A stretch of 64,000 nt of DNA, taken from assembly GCF_900103215.1 (NCBI RefSeq), contig NZ_FNGV01000005.1, forward strand, positions 62,001 to 126,000. The letters run 5' to 3'. Every line of letters begins with the position of its first letter. The first letter of the stretch is position 1. The translations under genes and the position numbers were made by a program. Origin of the DNA: Kriegella aquimaris. Its GTDB lineage: Bacteria; Bacteroidota; Bacteroidia; Flavobacteriales; Flavobacteriaceae. Below, piece after piece: positions 19,201 to 25,729 of this stretch. A model generated the notes under the pieces. It did not search any database. It saw only the letters and a program-made list of their open reading frames with translations, and was not told where the DNA came from.

Positions 19201-19426
19201 CGTAGCCAATTGACGAAATATGTAAAGTAAAACTACGATTATCGGTATTCAACTTAAAAACACCATTTTCATCGGATGTCGTATAATTCTGTGTCCCCAA
19301 TTCATTGATTGTTGCATAAGCCACGGGAAAATCGTCAGCACCAATTAATTTGGAAGAATAGGTATTTGTTTGACAAAAACCTGGAGCCAAAAATAGCTGC
19401 ATAAGCGCTATTATTGCTATTTTCAT
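16208..19426 (-). CDS. SusC/RagA-family TonB-dependent outer-membrane transporter
   Basis: The 1072-residue protein has a signal peptide (cleavage near GFCQ), a CarboxypepD-regulatory-like domain (about residues 20-100), a TonB-box-like segment LDEIVVTALGI, a plug with GVQVTNGSSGVGSSSRI, SILKGAGSAALYGARAANGV and VVITTKRGRR, and a 22-strand barrel ending in SFGFSLKTEF with terminal Phe. It drives TonB-dependent import of the ligand captured by the neighbouring SusD. There is no N-terminal STN domain, so it is not an anti-sigma signalling receptor. The upstream gap to the DUF2064 gene is 82 bases. Confidence 0.95.
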   Translation of the reverse strand: MKIAIIALMQLFLAPGFCQTNTYSSKLIGADDFPVAYATINELGTQNYTTSDENGVFKLNTDNRSFTLHISSIGYVSQDIEVINGHIPEFITIQIATEQLDEIVVTALGIEREKQSLGSSVTKVDAEALTAVSFTNVVNSLAGQVAGVQVTNGSSGVGSSSRIIIRGENSLSGSNQPLFVVDGVPISNEQITSNLVNDGTLQEVDYGNGGSEISADDIASISILKGAGSAALYGARAANGVVVITTKRGRRKQGLGVSINSTLTIENLLTLPDYQNLYGGGSNGEYAFEDGIGSGINDGGISSYGPRLDQGQLIAQFDSPSTDINGNPVRAGDVIARTFPNGSFTEITPTPWESRPNNVRNFFKTGVTTQNNIAISSSGENGSSRLSYSNLRSEGILPNTDLKRDGFAVSIDQVLSDKLKARAFINYINTRSKNRPNLGYGYENVLYGFNWTGRQTNIESLRNYWQAGQEGLQHYDFNYLWLTNPYLTLFENTNSFTKNRILGNASATYNFSDKINLSVRTGLDTYDDARAFRRAVSTNSNPFGTYREDNVRFRELNTDILISYKDIINEDWDYTLSAGANRFDQRIKYQFSEASQLALPGIYTLANSRTPLKGDSQLFEKRIHSIYGTGDISYQNSVYLNLTYRNDWSSTLPQSNNSFGYYSAGLSYVASNMFELPNPISFLNVRLSAASVGNDTDPYQNAQNFLFNQNYGPNFRVTNETVLKNTNLRPERLNALEAGLDIRFFNSKVQFDVSGYQNTSVDQIISRPISNSSGFANFNVNGGKVRTRGFEALLSAEVIQNTNFNWQTSMNFSTYKSVVTELPEGVDQFVTGMANVFGGSGGANTVFYIAKENGQVGDMYGSGFIEIDGQTLYGSNGLPLQDGTLRLLGNYNPDYTMGFNNKFKYKGVELKILVDWRKGGTIVSRTKALGSTSGILKETLVGREEGIIGDGLVDVGTTDNPEYVANTTVVPASQFYNNFFDRGNEASALYSASYVKLRQVALYYIFPDNLTKLLGFQHIKFGLVGSNLLLFTENPHFDPELNALQETNIIQGVEDMSYPSTRSFGFSLKTEF

Positions 19427-19508
19427 TACTATTTTTTTTGATTAAGGAGCGATAAAAACACAAGACACGGAGCGTCCAATGGTTTTTATCCGATAAAGTG
19501 TTAAGAAT

Positions 19509-20210
19509 CTATTGGGCCAGTAAGTGTGGGGGTCCCCTTAAAACATGAAGGGTATTATGGAGTGTCGAGGTTATATCTTTCGATTGACGAAAATTGGGCA
19601 ATTGATTTTCCCGCAAATGAAAAAAGATAAATTGAGCGATAACCGAATGTATTTGGCGATGTGCAAATTCAAAAATGTCAGCTACCTGGTCTAGGTCGGA
19701 TAAAATGGCCAAACTGAAAATGGTGGCATTATTTCTACGACCGTGAAGTAGAAGTTCTTCGTAAAGCGAATCTTTTTCCCAAGGTAACCAACAGAATTGT
19801 TCCGCAGTAAAAGCCTGTTTTTGAATTCCGATGAGGTAGGCACCTCCATCTTTTGATGGCCCGATTACAAAATTGTTTTGTTCGAGTTTTTTAACGGAAT
19901 AGTTGATTTCGGCTGCCGTCAAATCAGGACAGTCATTGCCAATGGAAAGAACATTGGTGTAACCTTGGTTAAATAGTTCTTGAAATGCATTGGCATACCG
20001 CTGGCCGAATGAATTTCCATTTTGTTTTTTTTCATCCATCCAAACCACATCGAGACCACTTTCTATGGCGATACCTGAAGTCTGTCGAATAAGAAGTTCA
20101 AAAAAGCTTTTGGAAACAGATTTATTATGGTGACGAAACAACGATTTACGTTCCACTTCTTGCGCTGCAGAAAGGGAAAAAACCATCAAAACCGTTTTGT
20201 TTTGAACCAT
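19509..20210 (-). CDS. DUF2064 (TIGR04282-like) GT-A fold transferase
   Basis: This 233-residue cytosolic protein has the DUF2064 core: SIGNDCPDLT (metal-binding Asp pair) and FVIGPSKDGGAYLIGI, followed by a late LSDLDQVAD block. Relatives are GT-A fold glycosyl- or nucleotidyltransferases; one subgroup (TIGR04282) is named for an arsenosugar-biosynthesis context. No arsM or arsS gene is in this window, so I do not assign that role. It is on the same strand as the SusC gene and 82 bases upstream, so it may be the first gene of the cluster. The C-terminal 50 residues are not part of the recognised core. Confidence 0.7.
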   Translation of the reverse strand: MVQNKTVLMVFSLSAAQEVERKSLFRHHNKSVSKSFFELLIRQTSGIAIESGLDVVWMDEKKQNGNSFGQRYANAFQELFNQGYTNVLSIGNDCPDLTAAEINYSVKKLEQNNFVIGPSKDGGAYLIGIQKQAFTAEQFCWLPWEKDSLYEELLLHGRRNNATIFSLAILSDLDQVADIFEFAHRQIHSVIAQFIFFHLRENQLPNFRQSKDITSTLHNTLHVLRGPPHLLAQ

Positions 20211-20455
20211 ATAAAAATAACGTTGTAGGTGTAAACTTACGATAAAAACCTTCGTACGTTGACTTAGTCGTTGCTATTTTTTTTCATTACAAGAAGATAT
20301 AAATTGCCTATGAGATTATTTTTAAATACCGACCGCAACGTTTTGTGCAGTACTTTCAAATAATCTAGGAATTGTATTTTTGACTATTAAATTGGATAAA
20401 TAGAGGATGTATGACTTCATTAGACAAAATCAAATGATAGTGTACAGGGAAAACA

Positions 20456-20471
20456 AACCGTCTGGTCAGTT
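20456..20471. promoter_or_regulatory. Operator-like site sharing CTGGTCAGTT with the TetR leader
   Basis: AACCGTCTGGTCAGTT is an imperfect palindrome: the pairs AACnGnCnnGnCnGTT match. CTGGTCAGTT is identical to the right half of the repeat at 8559-8576 and its flank. It lies 26 bases upstream of the patatin -33 box and about 245 bases from the start of the DUF2064 gene. Confidence 0.4.
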
Positions 20472-20497
20472 ACCACAATGTTATTAAGTGCCAAAAT

Positions 20498-20530
20498 TTG
20501 TCTCAAACGAATGACAACTTGCTATTTTTG
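20498..20530 (+). promoter_or_regulatory. Promoter of the patatin-like gene
   Basis: TTG (20498-20500), 22 bases, then TATTTTTG (20523-20530) fits the Bacteroidetes pattern. The predicted start near 20537 leaves a leader of about 11 bases before the TTG start codon at 20548. Confidence 0.5.
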
Positions 20531-20547
20531 TTAGAAAAGAAACTGTT

Positions 20548-21348
20548 TTGAAAAGTACAGACCTTAATATAGAATTGCTGAAATCAAGTTCGATAGGTTT
20601 GGTGCTTTCAGGCGGTGGGGTAAGAGGTATGGCCCATATCGGTTTAATCAAGGCGATGGAAGAATATGAACTGTCTGCCGATGTGGTCAGTGGCAGTAGC
20701 GTTGGTGCCTTGGTCGGGGCGCTATATGCCAACGGTAATTCAGTAGATGAAATGTTGGCTTTTTTTAAAGAGACCCCTCTGTTTAAATACAATTTTTTGA
20801 CTATTCTCAAACCTGGCTTTATAGACACCGACAGGTATTTCGATATTTTTAGAGGCTATTTTTCCGAAAACAGCTTTGAGTCTTTACAAAAGAAGCTACA
20901 TGTGGTGGCCACAAATCTACAGCAAGGCGAACAGACTTTTTTTTCTAATGGAGAGTTGATCGGTCCCTTATTGGCATCTGCGGCCCTGCCCCCGGTTTTT
21001 AGTCCTGTGGAATTAAATGGACAGTTGTATGCCGATGGAGGTATTATGAATAACTTTCCTTCAGAACCGGTACGGGAAAAAGTTGACTTTCTAATAGGAA
21101 GCAACGTTTCAACGGTGGGCGGACTCGAAAAATCGGATCTTAAAAACTCTTGGCAAATTACCGGGCGCGTTACAGGCTTGATGATTTATGCAAATAACCA
21201 GAAAAAGTTGAAAACCTGTAATCTGCTGTTGGAGTTTAGGGAATTGGAAAAAATAGGCGTTTTAGATCGGAAAGGTATCGAAAAGGCATATCAAATCGGT
21301 TATGATTATGGGATGAGAAAGTTGGGAGAATCGATAACTGATAAATAG
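20548..21348 (+). CDS. Patatin-like phospholipase
   Basis: This 266-residue cytosolic serine lipase-fold hydrolase shows all family signatures: oxyanion loop SGGGVRGMAHIG, nucleophile elbow SGSSVGAL (GxSxG), and the catalytic Asp in YADGGIMNNFP. It is predicted to release fatty acids from phospholipids or other acyl esters. The start is TTG 20548; the next ATG would remove the oxyanion glycines. A TetR-like operator motif is upstream. It is convergent with the PaaE-like gene and no terminator hairpin is obvious between them. Confidence 0.9.
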   Translation: MKSTDLNIELLKSSSIGLVLSGGGVRGMAHIGLIKAMEEYELSADVVSGSSVGALVGALYANGNSVDEMLAFFKETPLFKYNFLTILKPGFIDTDRYFDIFRGYFSENSFESLQKKLHVVATNLQQGEQTFFSNGELIGPLLASAALPPVFSPVELNGQLYADGGIMNNFPSEPVREKVDFLIGSNVSTVGGLEKSDLKNSWQITGRVTGLMIYANNQKKLKTCNLLLEFRELEKIGVLDRKGIEKAYQIGYDYGMRKLGESITDK

Positions 21349-21444
21349 CGTCCAGAAATCTGTCAACAGTCAGCAAGTAGCAGTAAAAACGACTAGTCCC
21401 TTTCGAACATTATTTGATAAAGCAATTAAGATTTATGTATCAGA

Positions 21445-22494
21445 CTAAACATCATCATAATCCACCGTCAAAGTCGGTGTTAACGGATGCGCTTGACAGG
21501 TCAAAATAAGGCCTTCGGCAATCTCACCATCGGTCAAAATCTGATTTTTGACCATTTCGGCCTTGCCTTCTTTGATGCGGGCGATGCAACTACTACATAC
21601 GCCGCCTTGACATGAATATGGGGCATCAATGTTTTCCTTGAGCACAGCATCAAGTACCAACGTATTTTTATTCATTGAAAAGGAAAATTCCTCATCATCG
21701 ACGATTACGGTAAGGTTAGTTTTTCCATCCGGTTTTTCCGGAAGTTCGTCTAAAATTTCGGTAGTAGTAAACAGCTCAAAATGAATTTTATCCTCTGGAA
21801 CATCATTATCCTTTAAGGTGTCTTTCACCAAATGAATCATTTCTTCCGGTCCGCAGAGATAATAGGCGTCAAAATCGGTGTCCTTATGTTTATTCTTTAT
21901 AGCATAATTGACGGTAGAAGTGTCAATACGACCGAAAAGAGAATTGTCTTCTTGAGTCTGGCTATTGGTGAAGTAAACAAAAAACCGATTGGCATAATCG
22001 AGTTCTAATTTCACCAAATCAGTATAGAACATAGTGTCTTTAAAAGATTTGTTGCCGTAAACCAGTACCATTTGATTTTTGGGATTGCTTTCCAAAACCG
22101 CCCTGGAAATACTCATTATAGGCGTAATACCGCTCCCGGCGGCAAAGGCAATGATTTTTTTTGGTGTATTGGAGGGTTTAAAAGTAAACCTTCCTTCTGG
22201 AGGCATCACCTCAAGCATATCACCTACCGCTAATTTAGAATGGGCATAATCGGAAAATCCGCCTTTGTCGACTTTTTTTACTCCTATAGTAAAGCAATCG
22301 CTCTTTGGAGATGAACTGATCGAGTAGGCACGACGAAGTTCTTTTCCCTTGATTTCTTTTTTGATAGTAATATATTGTCCCGGTATAAAATCAAAAGTTT
22401 GAATCAACTCTTTTGGAATACTAAAAGTAATCGCTACGGAATTAGGAGTAAGCGCTTTTATATGTTTTACCGGTAATGAATGAAAATCTGCCAT
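21445..22494 (-). CDS. PaaE-like ferredoxin-NAD(P)H reductase with C-terminal 2Fe-2S domain
   Basis: This is a 349-residue electron-transfer protein. The FAD domain has FIPGQYITI and LRRAYSISSSP; the NAD(P) domain has AAGSGITPIMSI and YYLCGPEEMI; the C-terminal plant-type ferredoxin domain has YSCQGGVCSSC and a last cysteine in LTCQAHP. This order matches PaaE, the reductase of phenylacetyl-CoA epoxidase. No paaABCD genes are in the window, so it may serve another oxygenase or desaturase. The ATG at 22494 (MADFHSLPV) is chosen; the upstream in-frame extension reads as untranslated leader. It is divergent from the PadR gene. Confidence 0.85.
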   Translation of the reverse strand: MADFHSLPVKHIKALTPNSVAITFSIPKELIQTFDFIPGQYITIKKEIKGKELRRAYSISSSPKSDCFTIGVKKVDKGGFSDYAHSKLAVGDMLEVMPPEGRFTFKPSNTPKKIIAFAAGSGITPIMSISRAVLESNPKNQMVLVYGNKSFKDTMFYTDLVKLELDYANRFFVYFTNSQTQEDNSLFGRIDTSTVNYAIKNKHKDTDFDAYYLCGPEEMIHLVKDTLKDNDVPEDKIHFELFTTTEILDELPEKPDGKTNLTVIVDDEEFSFSMNKNTLVLDAVLKENIDAPYSCQGGVCSSCIARIKEGKAEMVKNQILTDGEIAEGLILTCQAHPLTPTLTVDYDDV

Positions 22495-22597
22495 GCAAAG
22501 GTGTTTGGTCTTTTGGAGACTATTGTTAATGGAGTACAAAATTAAGCAATGGCGTGACGATTTAAAACGGAAAGCGTAAAAAAACATACCTAAAAAA

Positions 22598-22622
22598 CTT
22601 ATGCATAAGAAAGTTATGCATA
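22598..22622. promoter_or_regulatory. Candidate PadR operator
   Basis: CTTATGCATAAG (22598-22609) is a perfect 12-bp palindrome, and TTATGCATA recurs at 22614-22622, offset by 15 bases. The second copy runs into the -7 element TACATTTG (22621-22628). Binding there would cover the -33 to -7 region of the PadR gene promoter, fitting autoregulation. Confidence 0.5.
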
Positions 22623-22628
22623 CATTTG
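22621..22628 (+). promoter_or_regulatory. Candidate -7 element of the PadR operon
   Basis: TACATTTG matches TAnnTTTG. No TTG stands at the -33 distance; that place is taken by the TTATGCATA repeats. The leader to the ATG at 22769 would be about 134 bases, in which I see no other gene. Confidence 0.4.
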
Positions 22629-22768
22629 TAGTGACTGAACAAAGTATATGCAATAATCTTAGGGCTGTAATAAGTGAAACTTAATCAGGGTTTAAATGAG
22701 GTTACATAGCATTGATTCAAAAACAAATTGAACATTCTTCCTTTTATTAGGAAGATTATGATGAACAG

Positions 22769-23107
22769 ATGGCAAATTCAAAACTTTACAAGGGGAGTCT
22801 TAACACAATCATTTTAAAACTGCTGGAAGAACAGGGCAAAATGTATGGTTATGAAATCACTCAAAAGGTGAAGGTACTTACCAAGGGAGAACTTAGTATA
22901 ACCGAAGGGGCGCTCTACCCGGCACTTCATAAATTGGAAGCCGAAGGGTTACTTGATGTTGAAGTGGCCAAGGTCGATAACCGTTTACGCAAATATTATA
23001 AACTGACCGAGGCGGGCGAAAAAGAAACCGTAAACCGATTGGCCGAGCTCGAAGAATTTATTCGTAGCATGCAACAGCTTGTTAACCCGAATTGGAGTAT
23101 TAATTAA
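22769..23107 (+). CDS. PadR family transcriptional regulator
   Basis: This 112-residue winged-helix regulator has the PadR pattern: LYKGSLNTIILKLLEEQGKMYGYEI, shown here in part, ITEGALYPALHKLEAEGLL and RLRKYYKLTEAGE. It is of the short PadR-s2 class without a long C-terminal domain. It is the first gene of a plus-strand series that continues with a DUF2059 protein, three paralogous membrane proteins and an ABC exporter pair. Such regulators often control neighbouring membrane proteins or exporters. Palindromic TTATGCATAA sites lie at its promoter. Confidence 0.92.
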   Translation: MANSKLYKGSLNTIILKLLEEQGKMYGYEITQKVKVLTKGELSITEGALYPALHKLEAEGLLDVEVAKVDNRLRKYYKLTEAGEKETVNRLAELEEFIRSMQQLVNPNWSIN

Positions 23108-23141
23108 TCCCTGCACTTATAAAACTATAACATTTTAGAAA

Positions 23142-23549
23142 ATGAGAAAACTCGTAGCCATTTTTATTTTTTTGATGATAACTGTCACCATCTCGGCGCA
23201 AGAAAACCCCGAATTCAAAAATCAAACCATAGAGTTCTTAAAGCTTACCGGTACTGGAGCCGCTTTTGAAAACGCAATTGGACAAATCGGGGCTACGGTA
23301 CCTGATTTGAATCGCGTGGCCTATACCGAAGAGGCCAACACAACATTGGACGGACTTTACTCAAAAATGGCAGATTTGTACATGAAGGAATTTACTCCCG
23401 ATGAAATTAAGGAATTAGTAGCCTTTTATAATACCGATTTAGGCAAGAAGGTGTCTTCAAAACAAATGGCCCTATCACAACAGGCCATGATGCTGGGCCA
23501 AGCCTGGGGCGGAGAGATTCAACAGATAGCCCAAAAGCATAGCAAATAG
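23142..23549 (+). CDS. DUF2059 domain-containing exported protein
   Basis: This is a 135-residue protein with a signal peptide (cleavage after ISAQ near residue 20), so it is periplasmic. The helical domain has FTPDEIKELVAFYNTDLGKKV, shown in part as a family hallmark of DUF2059. Function is unknown. It follows the PadR gene by 34 bases and precedes the first paralogous membrane gene by 45. Confidence 0.8.
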   Translation: MRKLVAIFIFLMITVTISAQENPEFKNQTIEFLKLTGTGAAFENAIGQIGATVPDLNRVAYTEEANTTLDGLYSKMADLYMKEFTPDEIKELVAFYNTDLGKKVSSKQMALSQQAMMLGQAWGGEIQQIAQKHSK

Positions 23550-23594
23550 TTATTTAGTATTTCAGAAAAGTTTTTATATAACAAGAACGACTTT

Positions 23595-24335
23595 ATGGCA
23601 CAACTGACCAAAGACCAAATACTGTTTATAGACGATTATCTCAAAAGAAACAAGGTTAAGTACTGGGATGTGCGCATGGAGCTTTTGGATCACGTCGCCA
23701 GCGCCATTGAAGATGAATTGAAAAAAAGTATTTCTTTTGAACAGGCCCTACAAAATGTGCACTTGAGTTTTGGGAACAAAAAAACTTCCAAATCATTGAA
23801 TAAATCCCGCACCGCATGGATTATCAACGAATCTATTTATGCCGATAATTCTGGATATAAAAAATTTATCGGGGATAAACAAAAGGCGCTACAGTCGAAT
23901 TTGCGAAAAATGTACGGGCAAGCACTTATAACATTTTTTAAGACTCCTTTATTGTTAGTTACCTATATTCTGCTTTTGTACATTCTATTTAAAGCTAACG
24001 GTCATATTGGTGGCGAAGCATTGCTTAAAGGTCTCGCAAGTATAGTTAGTATTGGCGTAGCAATTCCGTTCTGTTTTTCATTATTCCATTTCATAAAATA
24101 TGGTAGGTCAATATATCTTTCGGTCTTATCGGGTCTGACATTCGGCCTACTTTATGGGGTTTCTAGTTTATTATTCTATTTACCCAAGGGTTTTATTTTT
24201 GGCGACGACAAAGTTTTTTCACACGGTTATTTTGTTGTAATGTGTGCCATTTTAGTGCCTTTGTTGTTTACGCAAACAAAAGTCTTCTTTAGTTATCTCT
24301 CGAAAATTAAAAAGATTCAATCAAGACTTGCATGA
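23595..24335 (+). CDS. Membrane protein with N-terminal HAAS-like helical domain, paralogue 1
   Basis: This 246-residue protein has a soluble N-terminal domain of about 100 residues and four or more C-terminal membrane helices. The N-terminal motif YWDVRMELLDHVASAIED is shared with the two following genes. I do not recognise an exact family; the layout (short charged helical domain, then membrane helices, next to a PadR gene) resembles HAAS/DUF1700 proteins. Its stop overlaps the next start by four bases (ATGA). Confidence 0.7.
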   Translation: MAQLTKDQILFIDDYLKRNKVKYWDVRMELLDHVASAIEDELKKSISFEQALQNVHLSFGNKKTSKSLNKSRTAWIINESIYADNSGYKKFIGDKQKALQSNLRKMYGQALITFFKTPLLLVTYILLLYILFKANGHIGGEALLKGLASIVSIGVAIPFCFSLFHFIKYGRSIYLSVLSGLTFGLLYGVSSLLFYLPKGFIFGDDKVFSHGYFVVMCAILVPLLFTQTKVFFSYLSKIKKIQSRLA

Positions 24336-24965
24336 GCCTCACCAAAGAAAACATAGAATTTATAGATACGTATCTGATAAATACTGATATACAATTCGTT
24401 GATGTACGAATGGAGATGGTAGATCATATCGCCACCGCCGTGGAAAATGATATGCAAGAAAACAACCGTTCTTTTTATGATACCTTCAAGTACTACATGG
24501 TGCTTCACAAAAAGCAATTGGAAAAGGATTATGACCGCTTAAGAAAAGATCTTCAGACGAAATCATTCGGAATTTTAGGCAGAAAAATGGCAACCTATCC
24601 TTTTGTTGTATTGTTTATTACGCTTTGGACTATGCTTTTTTTTTTGGAATCAGGCTTTCAGTGCTAGTTTCCCTTATGTCTCTGTTGTTTGGGGATGTTT
24701 TATTTTTACTGCCTTGATTTACTTTTTGGGTACGTTACCAAAGCGAAACTACCGTTTTTCGAGTTTAGAAATGTTGGCTTGGCCTATGCTTTTAGGGGTA
24801 TACATTCTGAACTTTTTCTATAATTTTTCATATTCCGAGGCAATATTCATCGAGCGATGGCCACTGCTGGTAATGTTAATGACTTGTCTTTTTCTTAGCA
24901 GTAATGCCGCTTTTTTAGTGCTCTTTTTTTCAAAACGTAAAGAAATGAAACAAAAATTTGCCTAA
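24332..24965 (+). pseudogene. Paralogue 2 of the HAAS-like membrane proteins, frame broken at T10
   Basis: The gene starts at ATG 24332 with FVDVRMEMVDHIATAVEN, the paralogue motif. The frame runs to a stop at 24667, but the remaining membrane part continues in another frame to TAA 24965. The switch falls at a run of ten T (24636-24645). With nine T the frame is continuous and gives a protein of about 210 residues with four membrane helices, close to its neighbours (246 and 238). It may be a sequencing error, a recent mutation, or phase variation by slippage. The next gene starts directly after its stop. Confidence 0.75.
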
Positions 24966-25682
24966 ATGACGCTGACCCACCACCAAATTCAAGAACTCTA
25001 TAAGTTTACTCGAAAGCACTACGTGGAGTATTACGACCTACAGGCCGAACTGGTAGATCATTTGGCCAACGGTATTGAGGCCCAGTGGAGAGAAACACCT
25101 GATATGCTGTTCAAGGAAGCAATGGTGGGGGAATTTCAAAAGTTTGGCATCGGCGGTTTTGAAAAGGTTGTTCGTAAACGGCAGCGAGCCATGGAATGGC
25201 GGTACCTTAAAATTGTCGTACGTTTTTATCGTACATACTTTAAACTTCCCCAAATTTTGCTAACGACGACACTGGTTTTAATACTGCCTCTAATTCTTTT
25301 TACCCTACCTCTGGCGTATCGATATGATATTATTTTAGGTTTGTTTATGGCCATCGCGGTAGCAGTATTGATTATATCCTTTAAAAAGAGGAAAGATAAT
25401 GATCTTGAATGTGTAAAGAACGGTAAAAAGTGGATGCTTAAAGATCAAATCTACTCCTATGGCCAGTATGCAGGAGTGTTCAATCTATTTCCGATTGTTC
25501 TGAACACACAATTTTTCAGGTCTAACATTCCTGTCGATGCTAATTACGTAATTTTGATATTCGCTACGATGATTGTTTGTTTATTGCTTTTATCTTATGT
25601 CACCATTTTTGTCATCCCCAAAAAAGCCGAAGAACTCCTTGCAGAAACCTATCCGGAATATAAGATTGTCTCCCAACTGTAA
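24966..25682 (+). CDS. Membrane protein with N-terminal HAAS-like helical domain, paralogue 3
   Basis: This 238-residue member of the tandem family has YYDLQAELVDHLANGIEA in the N-terminal domain, aligned with paralogues 1 and 2, then a basic linker (VVRKRQRAMEWRYLK) and four membrane helices. It begins at ATG 24966, immediately after the stop of paralogue 2, so translation is probably coupled. Its function is unknown. Its sequence outside the motif differs clearly from the other two, so the duplication is old. Confidence 0.7.
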   Translation: MTLTHHQIQELYKFTRKHYVEYYDLQAELVDHLANGIEAQWRETPDMLFKEAMVGEFQKFGIGGFEKVVRKRQRAMEWRYLKIVVRFYRTYFKLPQILLTTTLVLILPLILFTLPLAYRYDIILGLFMAIAVAVLIISFKKRKDNDLECVKNGKKWMLKDQIYSYGQYAGVFNLFPIVLNTQFFRSNIPVDANYVILIFATMIVCLLLLSYVTIFVIPKKAEELLAETYPEYKIVSQL

Positions 25683-25729
25683 CAAAAGATAAAATTAACG
25701 CACTAATCTACTAGCGAACTCAAAGTATC

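Larger units (their letters stand above)
20211..20547. other. Divergent intergenic region between DUF2064 and patatin genes
   Basis: This 337-base region separates two divergent genes. It holds the patatin promoter (20498-20530), an operator-like site (20456-20471), and an isolated TATTTTTG (20375-20382) without a suitable -33 box. I see no coding frame of note and no clear promoter for the minus-strand gene. Confidence 0.6.

Noticed and set aside
19427-19508. ATAAAAAC and GTTTTTAT upstream of susC as a possible riboswitch stem
   Set aside because: I find no conserved core of the TPP, cobalamin or other riboswitches; the stem is AT-rich and only 8 bp.
20375-20382. TATTTTTG as a second promoter for patatin
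   Set aside because: The nearest upstream TTG is 29 bases away and a better promoter lies closer to the gene at 20498-20530.
23595-24335. Calling the HAAS-like paralogues anti-sigma factors
   Set aside because: The N-terminal domain lacks a zinc-binding HxxxCxxC motif and there is no sigma gene beside them.
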